From Oscheius tipulae (lineage: Eukaryota > Nematoda > Chromadorea > Rhabditida > Rhabditidae), in assembly GCA_037178975.1 (NCBI GenBank), contig JASJZH010000003.1, positions 2,976,001 to 3,040,000 on the forward strand: DNA of 64,000 bases. Direction: 5' to 3'. Numbering within the stretch: position 1 is the stretch's first letter; each line of letters begins with the position of its first letter. The translations under genes were made by a program, and so were the position numbers. Shown piece by piece: positions 10,738 to 22,770 of the stretch. The notes below the pieces were generated by a model. It saw only the letters and a program-made list of their open reading frames with translations. It was not told where the DNA came from and searched no databases.

Positions 10738-13700
10738 GTCAGTCCAAATATTAGTCGAGAGTCAAGGAAGGTAGCTCCCGTTGGTGAATAATTGACAGAG
10801 TGTTTTGAGAAAACAAGACACGGTAGAGGGGGTAGATCCTTCTAAAGTGTTTTCAGTCTTTTCTCGGCAGCCGTTAGGCTCACGTTTTACGGCTGAGAAT
10901 AGCTTTACAGCTTTCTTTCGATGAACACGAATTCACTACTTCTATAGAATGTCTGTCTCTTTTGACGAAACTTTCTGATCATTCTCCCCACCACAATACA
11001 GCCGCCAGCTCGCCATCCTTCCCCTCTCTGGCCCTACGGTATCTCAGCTCTTTTTCTGCTGTTATCCTTCTCTGAAGTTGTGTCGCTTGTCTCGCACGCG
11101 GCCAATGCGAGAAACAATGTCTACAAACCTGGGGGTCAAATTTTTGACGCCCCCCGCAAGAAAAGTTCTCTACAGTAAGCCAGCCTCGCGTGTCAGCCTT
11201 TTTTTCCTTCTGAAAGCGAAAACTCATTAGTTCTCTCACTTGTTTTCGAAGACATGATGCGCAGGAAGAGGTGAGTTCGGGGATCTGCTTAATGAGTAAT
11301 GTTTCGAGATCTGTTGCATCCCTTGTTGTTCCCAGACTTTGCAATAATAGCCCTCTAAACATGGGAAAATCCATGAGGTGTTCCCCGGGATAGAGGAGTT
11401 GTTTTCGCTCTTCTGAACCAAGTTCAACAGATAAGATGGTCCCCCAATTCGTAAACAGTCTTCCTAGTCCCCCACTCTAACCACATCCACTGTTACGTAG
11501 TGTTATTGCTACACGAGTAGTTAACTGGGTCTCCTCGCCTGATTGGCCAGTGAGTAGGTGCTCAAACAGATCTGAGCAAATACGGCTTCTGGAAGGGAAT
11601 GAAAAGTCTTTAAAAAAGTCAAAGTCTTGACTACTGTAGGTTTCCTCTTCCGAAGTTCACTTTCCCGCCATTTCCATTGTTCCGGCCGACAGGGCCCGAC
11701 TAATTCTGATAGCTCTTATTAGTTGGCGCTTCTTTGTTCCGGCCGGTGAGAAGATCCACTGCTCCCACCAGTCTCAGTATGTCTTCTAGAACATTCCAAA
11801 TGTTACAGACTGTCGCCTAGTGTTCGTGGCAACAAACAGTCGTCGGCACAAAACAATAATATTTGAGCAGTGGCGTACGCGAAGGCGCGCGACTGAGCAG
11901 CGAGTAGTGTCCGAAATGAGCTGCTGGAACGGAGCAAATAGAATGTTTTTCACTGTTAGAGAGAGTAAATAGGCCTGTTTCAACTCTGCCAACACATACA
12001 GTACTGCTCCTTTCTCTCGCATGTTCCTATTCTCGTATCTTCTGCCGCTCCCACTGGCAGGTATTAGGGGTAAGCCCTGCCGGATTAGGCTCGAAGCCTA
12101 TCGTCGATGGCATGTCTTTTGACCTTCTCTTTCCGAGAGAAAGAAAAGTTGAAAGTAGGACTTTGATCCAAGCCTCGGGCCATCCTTATCTAGGCTAGAC
12201 GCCTATCATTGTAAGCTGGTCGAGAGGACTCGCTTCTGACCTTCCTCGAAAACCAAGTCTTATTGGTTAGTTTTGACATGTTTCAAGAACCAGCTTACTA
12301 TCTTAGTTATACTTTGATCAAAGCCTGACTAACTTCCGGTCCTGTCCTGAATCACTTCACTTGATCACTTGAATACGATTTTTGGTTTTCCCTTACACTG
12401 GTCCCCTGTTACGAAAATGCCAATTGCGATGAAAAACGCAGACTCGTCAGAGTCTAAAGAACATGGAAATCTGTCTTTGTGACAGGTTTTTTGACTCACA
12501 AAGACATGGAAGTGTGCTCTTTATCCAAGGTAATGAAAATTGAATTAGTAAGGGGGCAGTCTGGCCAAGTACGAATAACTTGAAAGTGAGAAAGGAGCTT
12601 CAGATGTTTTCAATCAGAGCTTGTTGACCGTACGGAAGCGGCTGATCCCGTCAACAGGGAAAAAGACTTCCCATCTGTTTGAGAAAGGGGACCAGATGAC
12701 CACTAGTAGTTTTTGTTTTCCACACATACTAGCATAGACTTTCGCTCATACTAGCATGGACTTTTGGGGTTCAGTTCTGTACGACTAACATAAGTCCACC
12801 TCTCGAGTATCTATTCCATGAGAGTTCGCTGTTCGAGACAGATATTGAGGTATTTTCGAGCTCCTTCGATCCTTGACTAGCCCTCACAAATCAGCTTTTT
12901 CTCCTTTTCCACGTTTCCCCCTCTCTTCGTCCTCCCCAGTCGTAAAAAAAACTGCGTCAAAAAAGCTCTGGGGGCCATAAGCCTTCCGAAAACGAACTTA
13001 CGCAAGTCGTATGAAGGGTGGCCATCTAATCCGTCGAGGGCTTTGTTGGACATACTTTAAACGAGTCAGAATAAATGGTCAATGTGTGGGAGAGACTCTC
13101 TCTCAACCCCACTTACAATTAGCCCGAGATAGGATTTACTACGCTGTCTAACAGTTTTCGAAACTTGCTTGTATTTCCGTGATGTACACACCTGTACGTT
13201 CCACCTACAGAATCCTTGCACCAGACACCAGTCCGGCCCTTGTTCAGAACAGAATTCTTTTCTTTCTATGTGAGAGATGAAATGAGAACGTCAGCAATCT
13301 GCCTCAAACATCCTTATCCAGTTGCAAGCCGGCTAGAGTTAATGTCAAAAGATTGTATTTTTCGCTCGTGACGCAGAATTCTGAAAACCATTCGATGAGT
13401 CCTAGTTCATTTCCCCTATTATTCTATATTTACCATTTCGAACTGACTCATTTGGAAGTAGCCCTACTAATCCGCAGCTCTTTGTTAGGCAGGCGGAAGG
13501 GAAAGCATGCCAGACTTCCTTCCTACCGTAAGGGTCAGGGAGAGGGAGGACGAACTTTCGATAAGCTCCTCCTGGTTCAGCTCAACCATTCTTCTCTTCG
13601 GTCGAGTGACCAAGTGGGGATGCTCCTTCCTCCAGTACATCCGTGAGTCCTTGTTGTCTTCAATAAGATATTTGGATTAGAAGAGAAATGAGCCTTTCTG

Positions 13701-13951
13701 ATTATTCTTCAATATATTCAGAGTGGGCGATCATCTCTAGCTCAATGAATCTGAACAAAGTAGGTCCGTGGGACCTTATGGGGATGATAGCCCATAAGCA
13801 GCTTGTTACCTCACACAATCCGCACCGAAAACAAAAAAAACGATTAGGCTGTATGATTAGGCTTTGAAGAGAAGAGAGTACGGTGTTCAGAGGGAACACG
13901 TGCTTGGACTCTTGTCATTCTCTGGGACAACAATACGTAACATTTCTCAGA
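10738..13951. other. Region upstream of fozi-1 without assigned gene
   Basis: Possible promoter and 5' leader region of fozi-1. A short open segment ending at a CATCC|GTGAGT donor (about 13585-13642) could be a 5' exon. Local imperfect repeats lie at 12086-12326. Nothing else is recognised. Confidence 0.35.
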
Positions 13952-16900
13952 ATGATGGTCGCTAATATGGCGAACGGCGTGGCCGGTACTCCGACTCCGC
14001 CGACTCTCGTCTCGCAGACCTCCATCCAGTCACCTCAGGCACTCTCAGCACTCCAGCCTTCTCCGACAGACAGAATCCACACGAGGTAAACCGCAAAAAG
14101 TCACTAAGTACCCAAAATTCAGTAGCACTTCCCCCACAAATACGTCGGGATCTGATGGTTCGGCTGTTGGTCTGGATTTCTCCGCTCTATTGGCAGCTGC
14201 TCAGCAGGCGAAAGCCGACTTTGCCGTGGTGAAACAGGTTGGTTACGTCGAAAAGACGATAGAGAGAGAGAGAGAGCTATCATCCGGCAATCATTTTGAG
14301 CAGTCCGTTACATGCGTTCAAACATCGACCGCTGAAGACAAGGCGGCGCGAGCTTATCACCAATCCACAGGTTCCATCGTTTTTTGTCAGCCACTGTTAG
14401 ACAAGAAGAAGATAGTAAATCGATTTGTGATGCAAGAAGGGAAATCCTGGATCTGGCTATCGTACACTCGACGTAATCCCGAACCCTAGACAGCTTCTTC
14501 CAAAGCGTCTTAACAAAGGGGAGAGGATGAGTAAAACTCACAGAAGTTCCTCCCCTCCAAATGAAAGTTTGCGAGGAGACTGTAAGCTGGAAGAGTTGGG
14601 AGAGATAAGAGTCGCACCACCTGTACTGGAAGTCAAGCGAGAGATTAGCCTTCCTGTTAGAGCGGAGAACTGAGGGACATTATTGGGTCGGACCTCGTCG
14701 TCCACGTGTTCTCTTTCCACTATCGTCAACATCGCATTTACCATGTTTAGTCTTGACCCTAGATCCTTTTCTCGAGTTCCCCTCGGCTGGGAAATCCCTC
14801 TCCTACGGATCTCTGTCTCTGATTCCCCTTTGTGACACTAATGAGAGCAGAGACTAGAAGTCAAGCTGTCCAATTTGCAAAGAGAGTGAACATTTCTGAA
14901 TGGGCTGTATCTCCAGACAGTGGAAAGGGCAGCTTGATCGGACTGGTCCATGCCATTTTGGGAAAGGGTTACGGTAGCTGTGGGTCAGTTTTCGAAACTG
15001 TATAACTACCATGCATCGTCTGGTAAGCTCGATTTCTCTTTCTCTCTGTCGTAAAACAAACTGTCCAAAGTCTTCTGGGCCTGTCGCTGACAGGCAGTCG
15101 CGTCGATTCCAAGAATCTCTCCAGCCTTTTCCTGATAAGCCCACTTCTGACTTCTTCTCCTCCCGCGATAAGCCGCCATGACCATGTTTAGCGACCTTCT
15201 TCTTCAACCCTCGACCGGACGAAATTTCCCGGTAAGAAAGAGGCATAGAGAGAACACCTTGATTTTGATTGCTTATCCTGGCTAGCGGGATTATGCATCT
15301 AGATCCGGCCGCGACTCAAGGTGATCTCCTCCACTCTCTCTTCTGCAAGTCTACATTGTGTGAGACGCATGTGTATCCTCGTCCTGTCAGAGACCTCCAG
15401 AACATGGTAATCCTCTTTGCCAGAGAGCTTCCCTGTCTTTCGACACGGCGAAAAACCGACTTTTCCCTTATCTTTTGAGATCTTGATAAAAGGGTGAATA
15501 GACTTTTTTGAGACTTCTATGGGCTGGCGATAAATAGACTATGACTCTCTGACTCTTGCCTCCTACTTTGATTACGTACCATGTTACAAGACTATGAACC
15601 TAGTACCTTCCCTTAATAGTCAACCGAACTTGTTCAAAGAAAAGATCTTTAGCATTGATACATGTACAGGGAACATGTGTCAAAACACAAAATCTCTTAT
15701 AATCTTCAGCCACTTTGCAAAGTGCCGACATAGTAGGAAAAATTGTATGCTAATTTATATGGTCTAGTTGACACTTTTGAACAGGGATAAGTTTACAGTA
15801 TTCGTAGTTACTTTTCCCGGAAGAGTTCACCTTCCGTACTCAACCTTTAGGCGTTTTATTTGTGCCCTTAGCTTGCCTCAAACAGAACATACAATCCGAA
15901 AGGGCTTTTTCTGAATCATGGTGACGAGACTACTGAACCAGGGGGTTTGGTAGACTACCGTATATTCTTAGGCTCTCGACAATTCGGGTATCCTGTTGTT
16001 CCTGCCGTGTTGACCAAAGAGGGAGAGTCTCGAGAGACAGATTTAGGATAAATTAACCAGACTGATTCCTTGCTTGTCTGGGAAGTCTAGAGTCACTAGC
16101 CCTTGCCTGTCTGTATAAAACTGATTTAATCTGATCACAGTGGATTGAGAATTGGGTGACTGACCGTCCTGCCAAAAACAACACTCATCTTTTCATTTTA
16201 TAATCGGAGATTTGTTTGTGTCCAACCTGAAGCACATGTCGCGTGGTCCGCTTATGTCGCGGCGAGATGTTTCCAGCTTGGATTTGAGAACCTGGAACCT
16301 TCTTAAAGTTCTTGAGGGGATGTTGACGCGTCTGCTCGATAAAAAAAAGAAGGGATAATGAAGATAGACTCAACTACCGTAATCGCTCGACTAGGTGGTC
16401 GTACTGACCTACAACTCTATTAGACAGACAACCCTCTTAATCAATTAATCTCTTTCTTTCAGGACCCGCCTATACAAAATCCTCTCTTTTCAATGCCAGA
16501 CGCCTCGGCCATTCTTCAGTTCTTCCAGTCGCAGCAGGTAGCCATGCTCCAGGTAAAACACTCTTGTATGGAATGTAGAATCTGCTTTTCGGATTAGACC
16601 ATTGCGTTCTGATCTCCCATTAAAAAGCTTTAGCTCCTGGGGGAAATGAGCATCGGATTCGGGAGATCTGATTGGTTACGTAGTGGTCTCCAACCCTGAG
16701 AGACCGTGGGCTAAAGTTACTAAGTTATAGATCAGGTTGCTAACTGCTTCCCATAATCTGGCTCTTTCTTACTGTCCTTGTCTCATAGTTAGCTTCCTTG
16801 GGAGCACCGGGGTTCTATTAAACTCCTCTGTCTGGAATTGAACCGAGAGGTCTTACTGTGTTGTCCAGGAGCAGGTTTTCGGGACAAAGTTTCTGGAAGC

Positions 16901-19900
16901 ATGAAACTAAGAAAACCCACAGTTCTATCATAATATCAATGTCCAGTCTTTCCAACATTTCCGAATTCGAAACTGGTGTTATTGGTCCTCCACACTTTCT
17001 GTACGCTACCGAAAAGTTCAGTTCAAACGTTCTTCTCCACACTCGGAAATTGAGTCATCTAACAGCCCTATTGTCGTCTGTGATTAAGGACAAGGTAAGG
17101 AATATCCAGGGAATCCCAGAATGAGTGAGAGCCTTTTTCACGTGTTACTGATTATGAACTAGGATAGGCGGTATGTTTTCCGAATACAAACCGACTGGGA
17201 TTTAAATTGTGCTAGGATAATCTTTGATATAGGATTCGGAAATTTTTCAAACTATAGAAGAGCATTCCTAGCTGATTGGTCAATCACAGAAGTAGTTTAG
17301 GTTTCGGATAAATATGAGATTACGGAGATCTCATCCAATTAAATCCTATAAACAGAGTGAACAAATACCAGAGTGAGCTGACCACAAGTTCAGGCGCCAA
17401 TTGCGTTGTTAATAGACCTCGGGAGTATTCATTGAAAAGAGTCTAAAGATAAAAGATTACGAGCAAACCTTATTTTTTCAAAGAACTTGCAGGCAGCAGC
17501 ACAGCGAGCAGCCGTGGTCCAGCAGGCCCAACAGGCACAACAAGCCGTCCAACAACATCAGCAACAGTCACAACCGACTGAGCGAAAGCGAGTGGGTATT
17601 TGGATTTTCTTCGTCTCTCATGACGTCGTTTGATCTGATCCAAGAGGGTGTGCGAGTCTTCTAGATTCATGACGCGCCACTCGTTCCCTAAAAATAGCGG
17701 TTGATCCGGTGAAGACGGCTCACATTTACGTAAAAGTTAGACTATATAAGATGGGTGACTGCAGTGGTTCTCTGTTCTTTACTCTTGTCTCTCTTTTCAG
17801 TCCTATCCCTGCACCTTCCAATTCTGTGTCCTTTGCCAGAAAGACGTCCACAGCAGCAAACTACCGTGTCATATTAGACAGTGTCATGTAGCCAAGCCCA
17901 TGTTCCAGGTTTTTCACTTTTCCGTTAGTCCAACAGCCAACTCATTCAGTGCCCAGCTTGCGATTTCACCAGTACTTACTCGAAAAACAATGTCAAGTCT
18001 CATATGGTCTCACTCCACGGCCTGGCGGTAAGTCACGATTTCTCGAGAGAACCAATTGGATGACACGATTTCAGGGCGATCCAATCTCATACATGGACCG
18101 CTACGCTCCACAGGTCGAGGAGTTCATGAAGATGTGTTTCCCCAACGGTAAGATCTCTAAACAACGGAGAGTGCTATTTTCCGGATTCGGGAACAATTAA
18201 GAACATGCACAAAGTAACAGCCAGCAAGTTGTGAAATGGCAACACAGTATATGTTTTGGACAGTGATACCCACTCTGACCTACCCACCCTACTCCGCCAA
18301 AAGGATTTATCACAAAGATATCCAACCAAGAGATTTTGTAACTGAATGCAAGTTTTGTGAAAAAGTCCAGGATACCATCATTCAGTCTGTCGTTTTCGGT
18401 GGGTAAAAGTCCGCACTATGCCCAGACAGTTTGGAATCGGTCCTTCTAGGATCCAAAATCCAGAGCTTACAGTATCCCAGTACCCTACCCTAACACTCTA
18501 GTTGCACAAGAACAGTATTAAAGGAAAACTAGTATCATTTTTTTGTCCAAAACACTTCCAAGAGCAGTATGTTCACCTAGTCCACGTCCCCATTCGGCTT
18601 AGCCTTTAGCAATCCCTACCATTTGTGCCTATAATCTCTCTTGTTGACCTGGAATCAATTAGTTTTCCGTGTAATCTTCTCCTGTCTCCTTTTATAATTG
18701 TTCTCTCGCTCTCTCTCTGACATTCTCTTTTCGAGATCAAACTGCGCGATGAGAAGACATGAACCCACCCATAGAATTCAAACGATTTTTAGTTCGAGGA
18801 CGTGGTCGACCAATGCAGGGTAGAGGATCGCCTAGAAGTCCATCGTCTCCACAGAACATTGCACAACGTCGTCAAAGTCAGACGAGCAGTCTTCCTCGTC
18901 GTCCTTCCTTTGTCAGAGACAGTGAACTGTTGGCTCTGGCAGCACAGCAACAACAGCAGCAACAGCAACAGGCCGCTCTCTTCGCAGCTCAGGCTCAGAG
19001 TCTCAATCAGTTGTCCATCTTTCCCCAGCTGTTCAACAACAACAACACCACTTCGGCAGTTAATCAGAACAGTGGAATGAAGACGCCGATCATGAAGACG
19101 GAAGCCATGGAAGAGTCTGCAGCTGCCGTCTCCTCGGCCTCGTCCCTTGATGATATGCTTCAGAGCATTCAGGCCAATTGTAAGTGAAAGAGACGGTGAT
19201 AACGAAGAGGATAGTTTCAGCAACTGGCAGCAGTCGACAGATGTCGATCATCAGTACGGGCAGTCTCCGTCACCTCAGTCAGACTGTCCGTCCCGGTGAG
19301 AACTGGCAGCCACGATACAATCACATCCCGATCAGTTGGGCGATTCTGAATGGGGAACAGATCAAGGACACTATCTTCAATGGTCTCCCTGAAGCTCTTG
19401 AGGTCTGTTTGTCCGCTCGCTCAATGGAACTCGAGATTCAGAAAATCGAATTGTCTGATTTTGCGATGGTTCATAAAGAAGAAGGCTTTCTCAAGCCGGA
19501 ACAACAAGCCAAGATCAAGGCTGTCCGAGAGGCACTCCAAATCCAGACCTTTGAAATTCTCTTCGCCGTCCATAGGTGGGTGTCCGAAAATAGCTCTGGG
19601 AAACATGGGAATACAATGAGTAAGATGTGTATGCTGACAGGTGTTATGGGGAGATCTACGTCCGAAAGTAACCCATTCTATTTCAGGATCGATCACACGA
19701 TTCTGAAGACCTCGGAGAATGTCGATCGACTGATCGCCGTCGCCCCATCAGCCATAGATGCCCAGAAGATCCGAGACTATCAGGAACTAAATCCTTCGGT
19801 TCAGCTGAATGAGGACGAGCAGTTTCTGGCCACGGTAAGTGTTATTGCGTGGACAATCAGGCCGAGTAGCGGGCTCAGCAGAGCTCAACGTGTTTGGGTT

Positions 19901-20687
19901 GATGACACGTGACGGATTTGCTGTTTTTCAGCTCGCTCAAGTGAAACATCTAGAAGAGAAGCTGTGTATTATGAGACACATGTCCCGATTCGACCAGGAT
20001 CTGACCGTCATCTTCGAGCAGCTTCAACTGTTGAGCCAGACGGCCAAGAGTCTGTCAACATCGGAGACATTCAAGTCCTTTGTCCAGCTGGTTCTGGCCG
20101 CACAGAACAGTCTTCTTTCGACGACGAGTACCTGTCCTGTTCGGGGATTCATCGTCAGTCAGATGGAGGACATCTGCCAGTATAAATTGCCCTCTGGGCA
20201 GACTCTTTTGTCTCTCATCGCAGCACTGATCAAGGAGAAACACAACGAGATTTCAACAGCCTTCGATCTCATCCCCCTGTTGGAGAATGCTTCCAAGAGT
20301 GAGTTCCACTTTGTTACGACGTCAATGAAAAGTGACTTTCAGCTCCCTTCGTGTCCATTCTGGCCGGAATCGCCCGTCTGGAAGAGAACAATACTCGTGC
20401 TGACTGTGAACTCAAGGAGACTTCCAATGATCTCGTCGCCGCCTTTCTCGAAAACAGTCAATCTCGACTGAACTCTGTGAACGAAATGGCTCTCAACGTC
20501 AAGGTATCTACTTCCATCATCCCTTCTAACACAAGCCTGTTTATAGGAGGAACTGATGTCTCTTCTGGCCTTTATGGCCGAGCCCCTTCCCCGTCCGTCG
20601 GACATCTTCACTCCAGAGTCTTTCTTCCGTCGAGTCGCCTCTTTCCTTCGTTCTCTTCGTGACCTCGTAGAGCAGGTCGATGTCTGA
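13952..20687 (+). CDS. fozi-1: FOZI-1: C2H2 zinc-finger protein fused to a formin FH2 domain
   Basis: A nuclear transcriptional regulator of the nematode FOZI-1 family, known in C. elegans for mesodermal and neuronal fate. Exons 13952-14085, 14123-14237, 16463-16552, 17493-17591, 17801-17908, 17950-18027, 18075-18147, 18793-19179, 19221-19575, 19687-19834, 19932-20298, 20343-20503 and 20547-20687 join in frame to about 751 residues. A Q-rich segment precedes two C2H2 fingers on separate exons (C-x2-C-x11-H-x4-H near 150-180; C-x2-C-x13-H-x4-H near 183-206). A basic AT-hook-like RGRGRP and a polyQ tract follow. The FH2 domain fills about 397-745 (LNEDEQFLATL, AQVKHLEEKL, LVLAAQNSLL). The join at 19179/19221 uses GTAAGT and TTTCAG and keeps frame, so zinc fingers and FH2 are one protein; without that splice the first part ends with a TGA in the intron. 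The ATG follows a TTCTCAG acceptor by one base. Confidence 0.9.
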
Positions 20688-21059
20688 GCTCTGTTCTCTA
20701 GCCATTCCGGGTCACACAGTGTTTCCTCGTACTTTAGTGAGAAATCCTCATAGATAACCCCAGCCAAACAGTTACAACCAGTGTAAGAACAGTCCGGTCT
20801 AAATTTTTCGGTTCACCCACCACTCCACAAGCCCCCAGCCAAATCGTGTTCTGTGCTCCACAGCGTGTTCGTCCGGCATAATGCCTCTCCATTTCCACTG
20901 TTAACTTGTTCCCCCTCTTTCAGCATATCCACCTTCTATCCGTTTTCCAATTCTTCGTAGCAGTTTCTCTCGTTCAATCTTGATTCGTCTCTGTCAGTTA
21001 TTTTCTGTGTTTGTGAAGGAATAATAAAGATCGCCAGAAGGAAGCAACTTTAAATAGCT
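20688..21059. other. fozi-1 3' flank
   Basis: 3' UTR and spacer between fozi-1 and the retroelement remnant. The polyadenylation signal lies at 21023-21028. No gene is seen. Confidence 0.5.
21023..21028 (+). terminator. AATAAA polyadenylation signal of fozi-1
   Basis: AATAAA lies about 340 nt after the fozi-1 stop codon and is the first such hexamer downstream. Confidence 0.5.
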
Positions 21060-22437
21060 ATCATTCATGGGAAAGACACTAAAAACGCAATAAGATCTAC
21101 GACTCACAAGAAGACAATGTTGATGGTGGAGGATCCAGCAACAGGTACTAATTCACATAGCACCACCTGTAGGATAGTCAAACAATACTACGACAATATT
21201 TTCCGAAGCTCAATTCCACTGAATACGACCGTCAGATGAACCATTGTCCCCTTTCACATTGGAGGAAGCACGATACGCTCTCAAATCTTTGAAGTGAGGA
21301 CACTCTCCAGGCCCCGATTGTATTCTCCCTAACATGTTGAGTCTGGCATCGGAACAACTTTCTCCAGTAGTCGCTGCTTTACGCAATGGTCTTTCACGAG
21401 GAGATAATATTCCAATCGAACTTTGTGAATCGTGGATAAAACTGATACATAAAGGAGGAAATTCTGAAGAATTAGCAAATTTCTACCTATATCTACTATC
21501 TACTGTCTTGAAAGGGCCCACAAAAGTCATATCCACAAATATACAAATCCTCGAAGACAAACGTTATTTTCAACAAGGAAAAGTTGCTGTGGACTTCGCG
21601 AAAGGAGTACGCCAAGGAGACTCTTGCCCTCTCTCCTCCGCTGTTCAAGTGCGTTCTCAGGAGTATTATTCACTCAATCGCCTGGCAACAAGAAGACGGC
21701 TGACAAGTCTAGAATATGCAAACGACGTTACCGTTGTCGGAAAATCTCGACCCGAACTGAAGAAAATGCTTCGAAAATTGATGGACATAGCAGAGCTACA
21801 AATTAACTACAAGAAGACGATTCTGCTTAGAACTGTACTACAACAAGGACACCTATCTCTAACAATGAGGTGAACTCTGCATTTAAAGATGAAGCGAAAT
21901 ACCTCGGAGTCTCAATGTCTCTTCCACTAGACCACCATAGGGAGACGATTGCGCTGTCAGAAGAGGATAGTTGGCATGGAGCCTACAAGCAAAGTGGTTA
22001 ACAGATAGAACTATTCCTATGGACAAATGGCGCCACCTTTCAACTCCTGTATCACGCCAGTGGTCACCTATGGCTGTGAAGCTTGGACGCTCACGGAGTA
22101 ATACAGGGAGCGTCTGAAAGTCGTTCAAAGGAAAATTGTGCGAAGAATGCTGAAGATTACAATAGAGAATCGATGGAGTAACGATGGAGTGAGAAATATT
22201 AGCAAAGTCAAAGATTGGCTGAAAGTGGCTGATCGACTGGAACTTGCCTGGGTTCACAGGATTACAAAGATGCCTCAAGATAGATGGACACGCGCTACTA
22301 CAACTTGGATCCCTTACGACAGAAGAAGACTTAGAGGACAGCTACCGCGGAGAGACTTCTTGAAGAAAAGCTTCGATAGATGCTGGTGGAATGCCCCTAG
22401 GGAAGATTGGAAACGAACCATTGACCAAAATAGATAA
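21060..22437 (+). mobile_element. Decayed non-LTR retrotransposon (LINE) fragment, reverse-transcriptase part
   Basis: Remnant of an endonuclease/reverse-transcriptase ORF. Recognisable pieces lie in order on the + strand but in shifting frames with stops. The finger/palm segment contains SPGPDCILPNML (about 21310), and an RT motif B-like GVRQGDSCPLSSA follows (about 21606). The catalytic box appears as YANDV (about 21717), where functional elements have YADD. The C-terminal segment at 22138-22437 contains RWTRATTTWIPYDRRRLRG, resembling the conserved tail of RTE-type nematode elements. The 5' endonuclease domain is absent, so the copy is truncated and dead. Clade assignment to RTE is tentative. 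Confidence 0.8.
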
Positions 22438-22486
22438 TTATATGGCTTGAATCAAAATAAATAAAAATATATTGTCATCAGCTCCA

Positions 22487-22669
22487 TTATGGCGGAGCAG
22501 CGGTAGCTCCAACAGAGACTTCGGTTCCTTGGGTGCCGGTCACGGACGTCTTGTCTCCTTCTTCGGTGGGTGCAGCTGATGAAGCCGGGGTCTTTTTTCC
22601 TCCACAGTTGACGACGGTCGGGTAGCTGGCGACGAGGAGGACGGCCATCTGAAGCAGGACCGACCACAT
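22487..22669 (-). CDS. Small secreted protein, 60 residues, unknown function
   Basis: A single-exon frame on the minus strand. Residues 1-22 form a signal peptide (WSVLLQMAVLLVASYPTVVN), followed by CGGKKTP and a Thr/Ser/Gly/Glu-rich low-complexity tail ending in VGATAAPP. No enzymatic domain. It is divergent from the neighbour at 22771 across 101 bp, and both mature proteins begin with a Cys-x-Gly-Lys-Lys-Thr motif, suggesting common origin or co-regulation. An internal Met at residue 8 is an alternative start. It may be an extracellular peptide or a fast-evolving effector; no function is claimed. Confidence 0.6.
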   Translation of the reverse strand: MWSVLLQMAVLLVASYPTVVNCGGKKTPASSAAPTEEGDKTSVTGTQGTEVSVGATAAPP

Positions 22670-22770
22670 GGATGGAGGCGACGGGGAGACTGAAGTCTAC
22701 CAGGACACATGGTTCCTATAGTAGTTGATTGACAAGTTAGGTTTGATCTTGATAAGACAGTCTGGAGGAG
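22670..22770. promoter_or_regulatory. Shared 101-bp divergent promoter interval
   Basis: It separates two head-to-head secreted-protein genes. It contains a TGATAA motif at 22750-22755, which matches the consensus of nematode GATA factors (for example intestinal ELT-2). Promoter function is inferred from arrangement only. Confidence 0.4.

Noticed and set aside
18789-19223. A minus-strand frame with a poly-Leu run opposite the FOZI-1 polyQ tract
   Set aside because: Poly-Leu is the complement of CAG/CAA repeats, and the + strand frame is continuous with zinc fingers and FH2.
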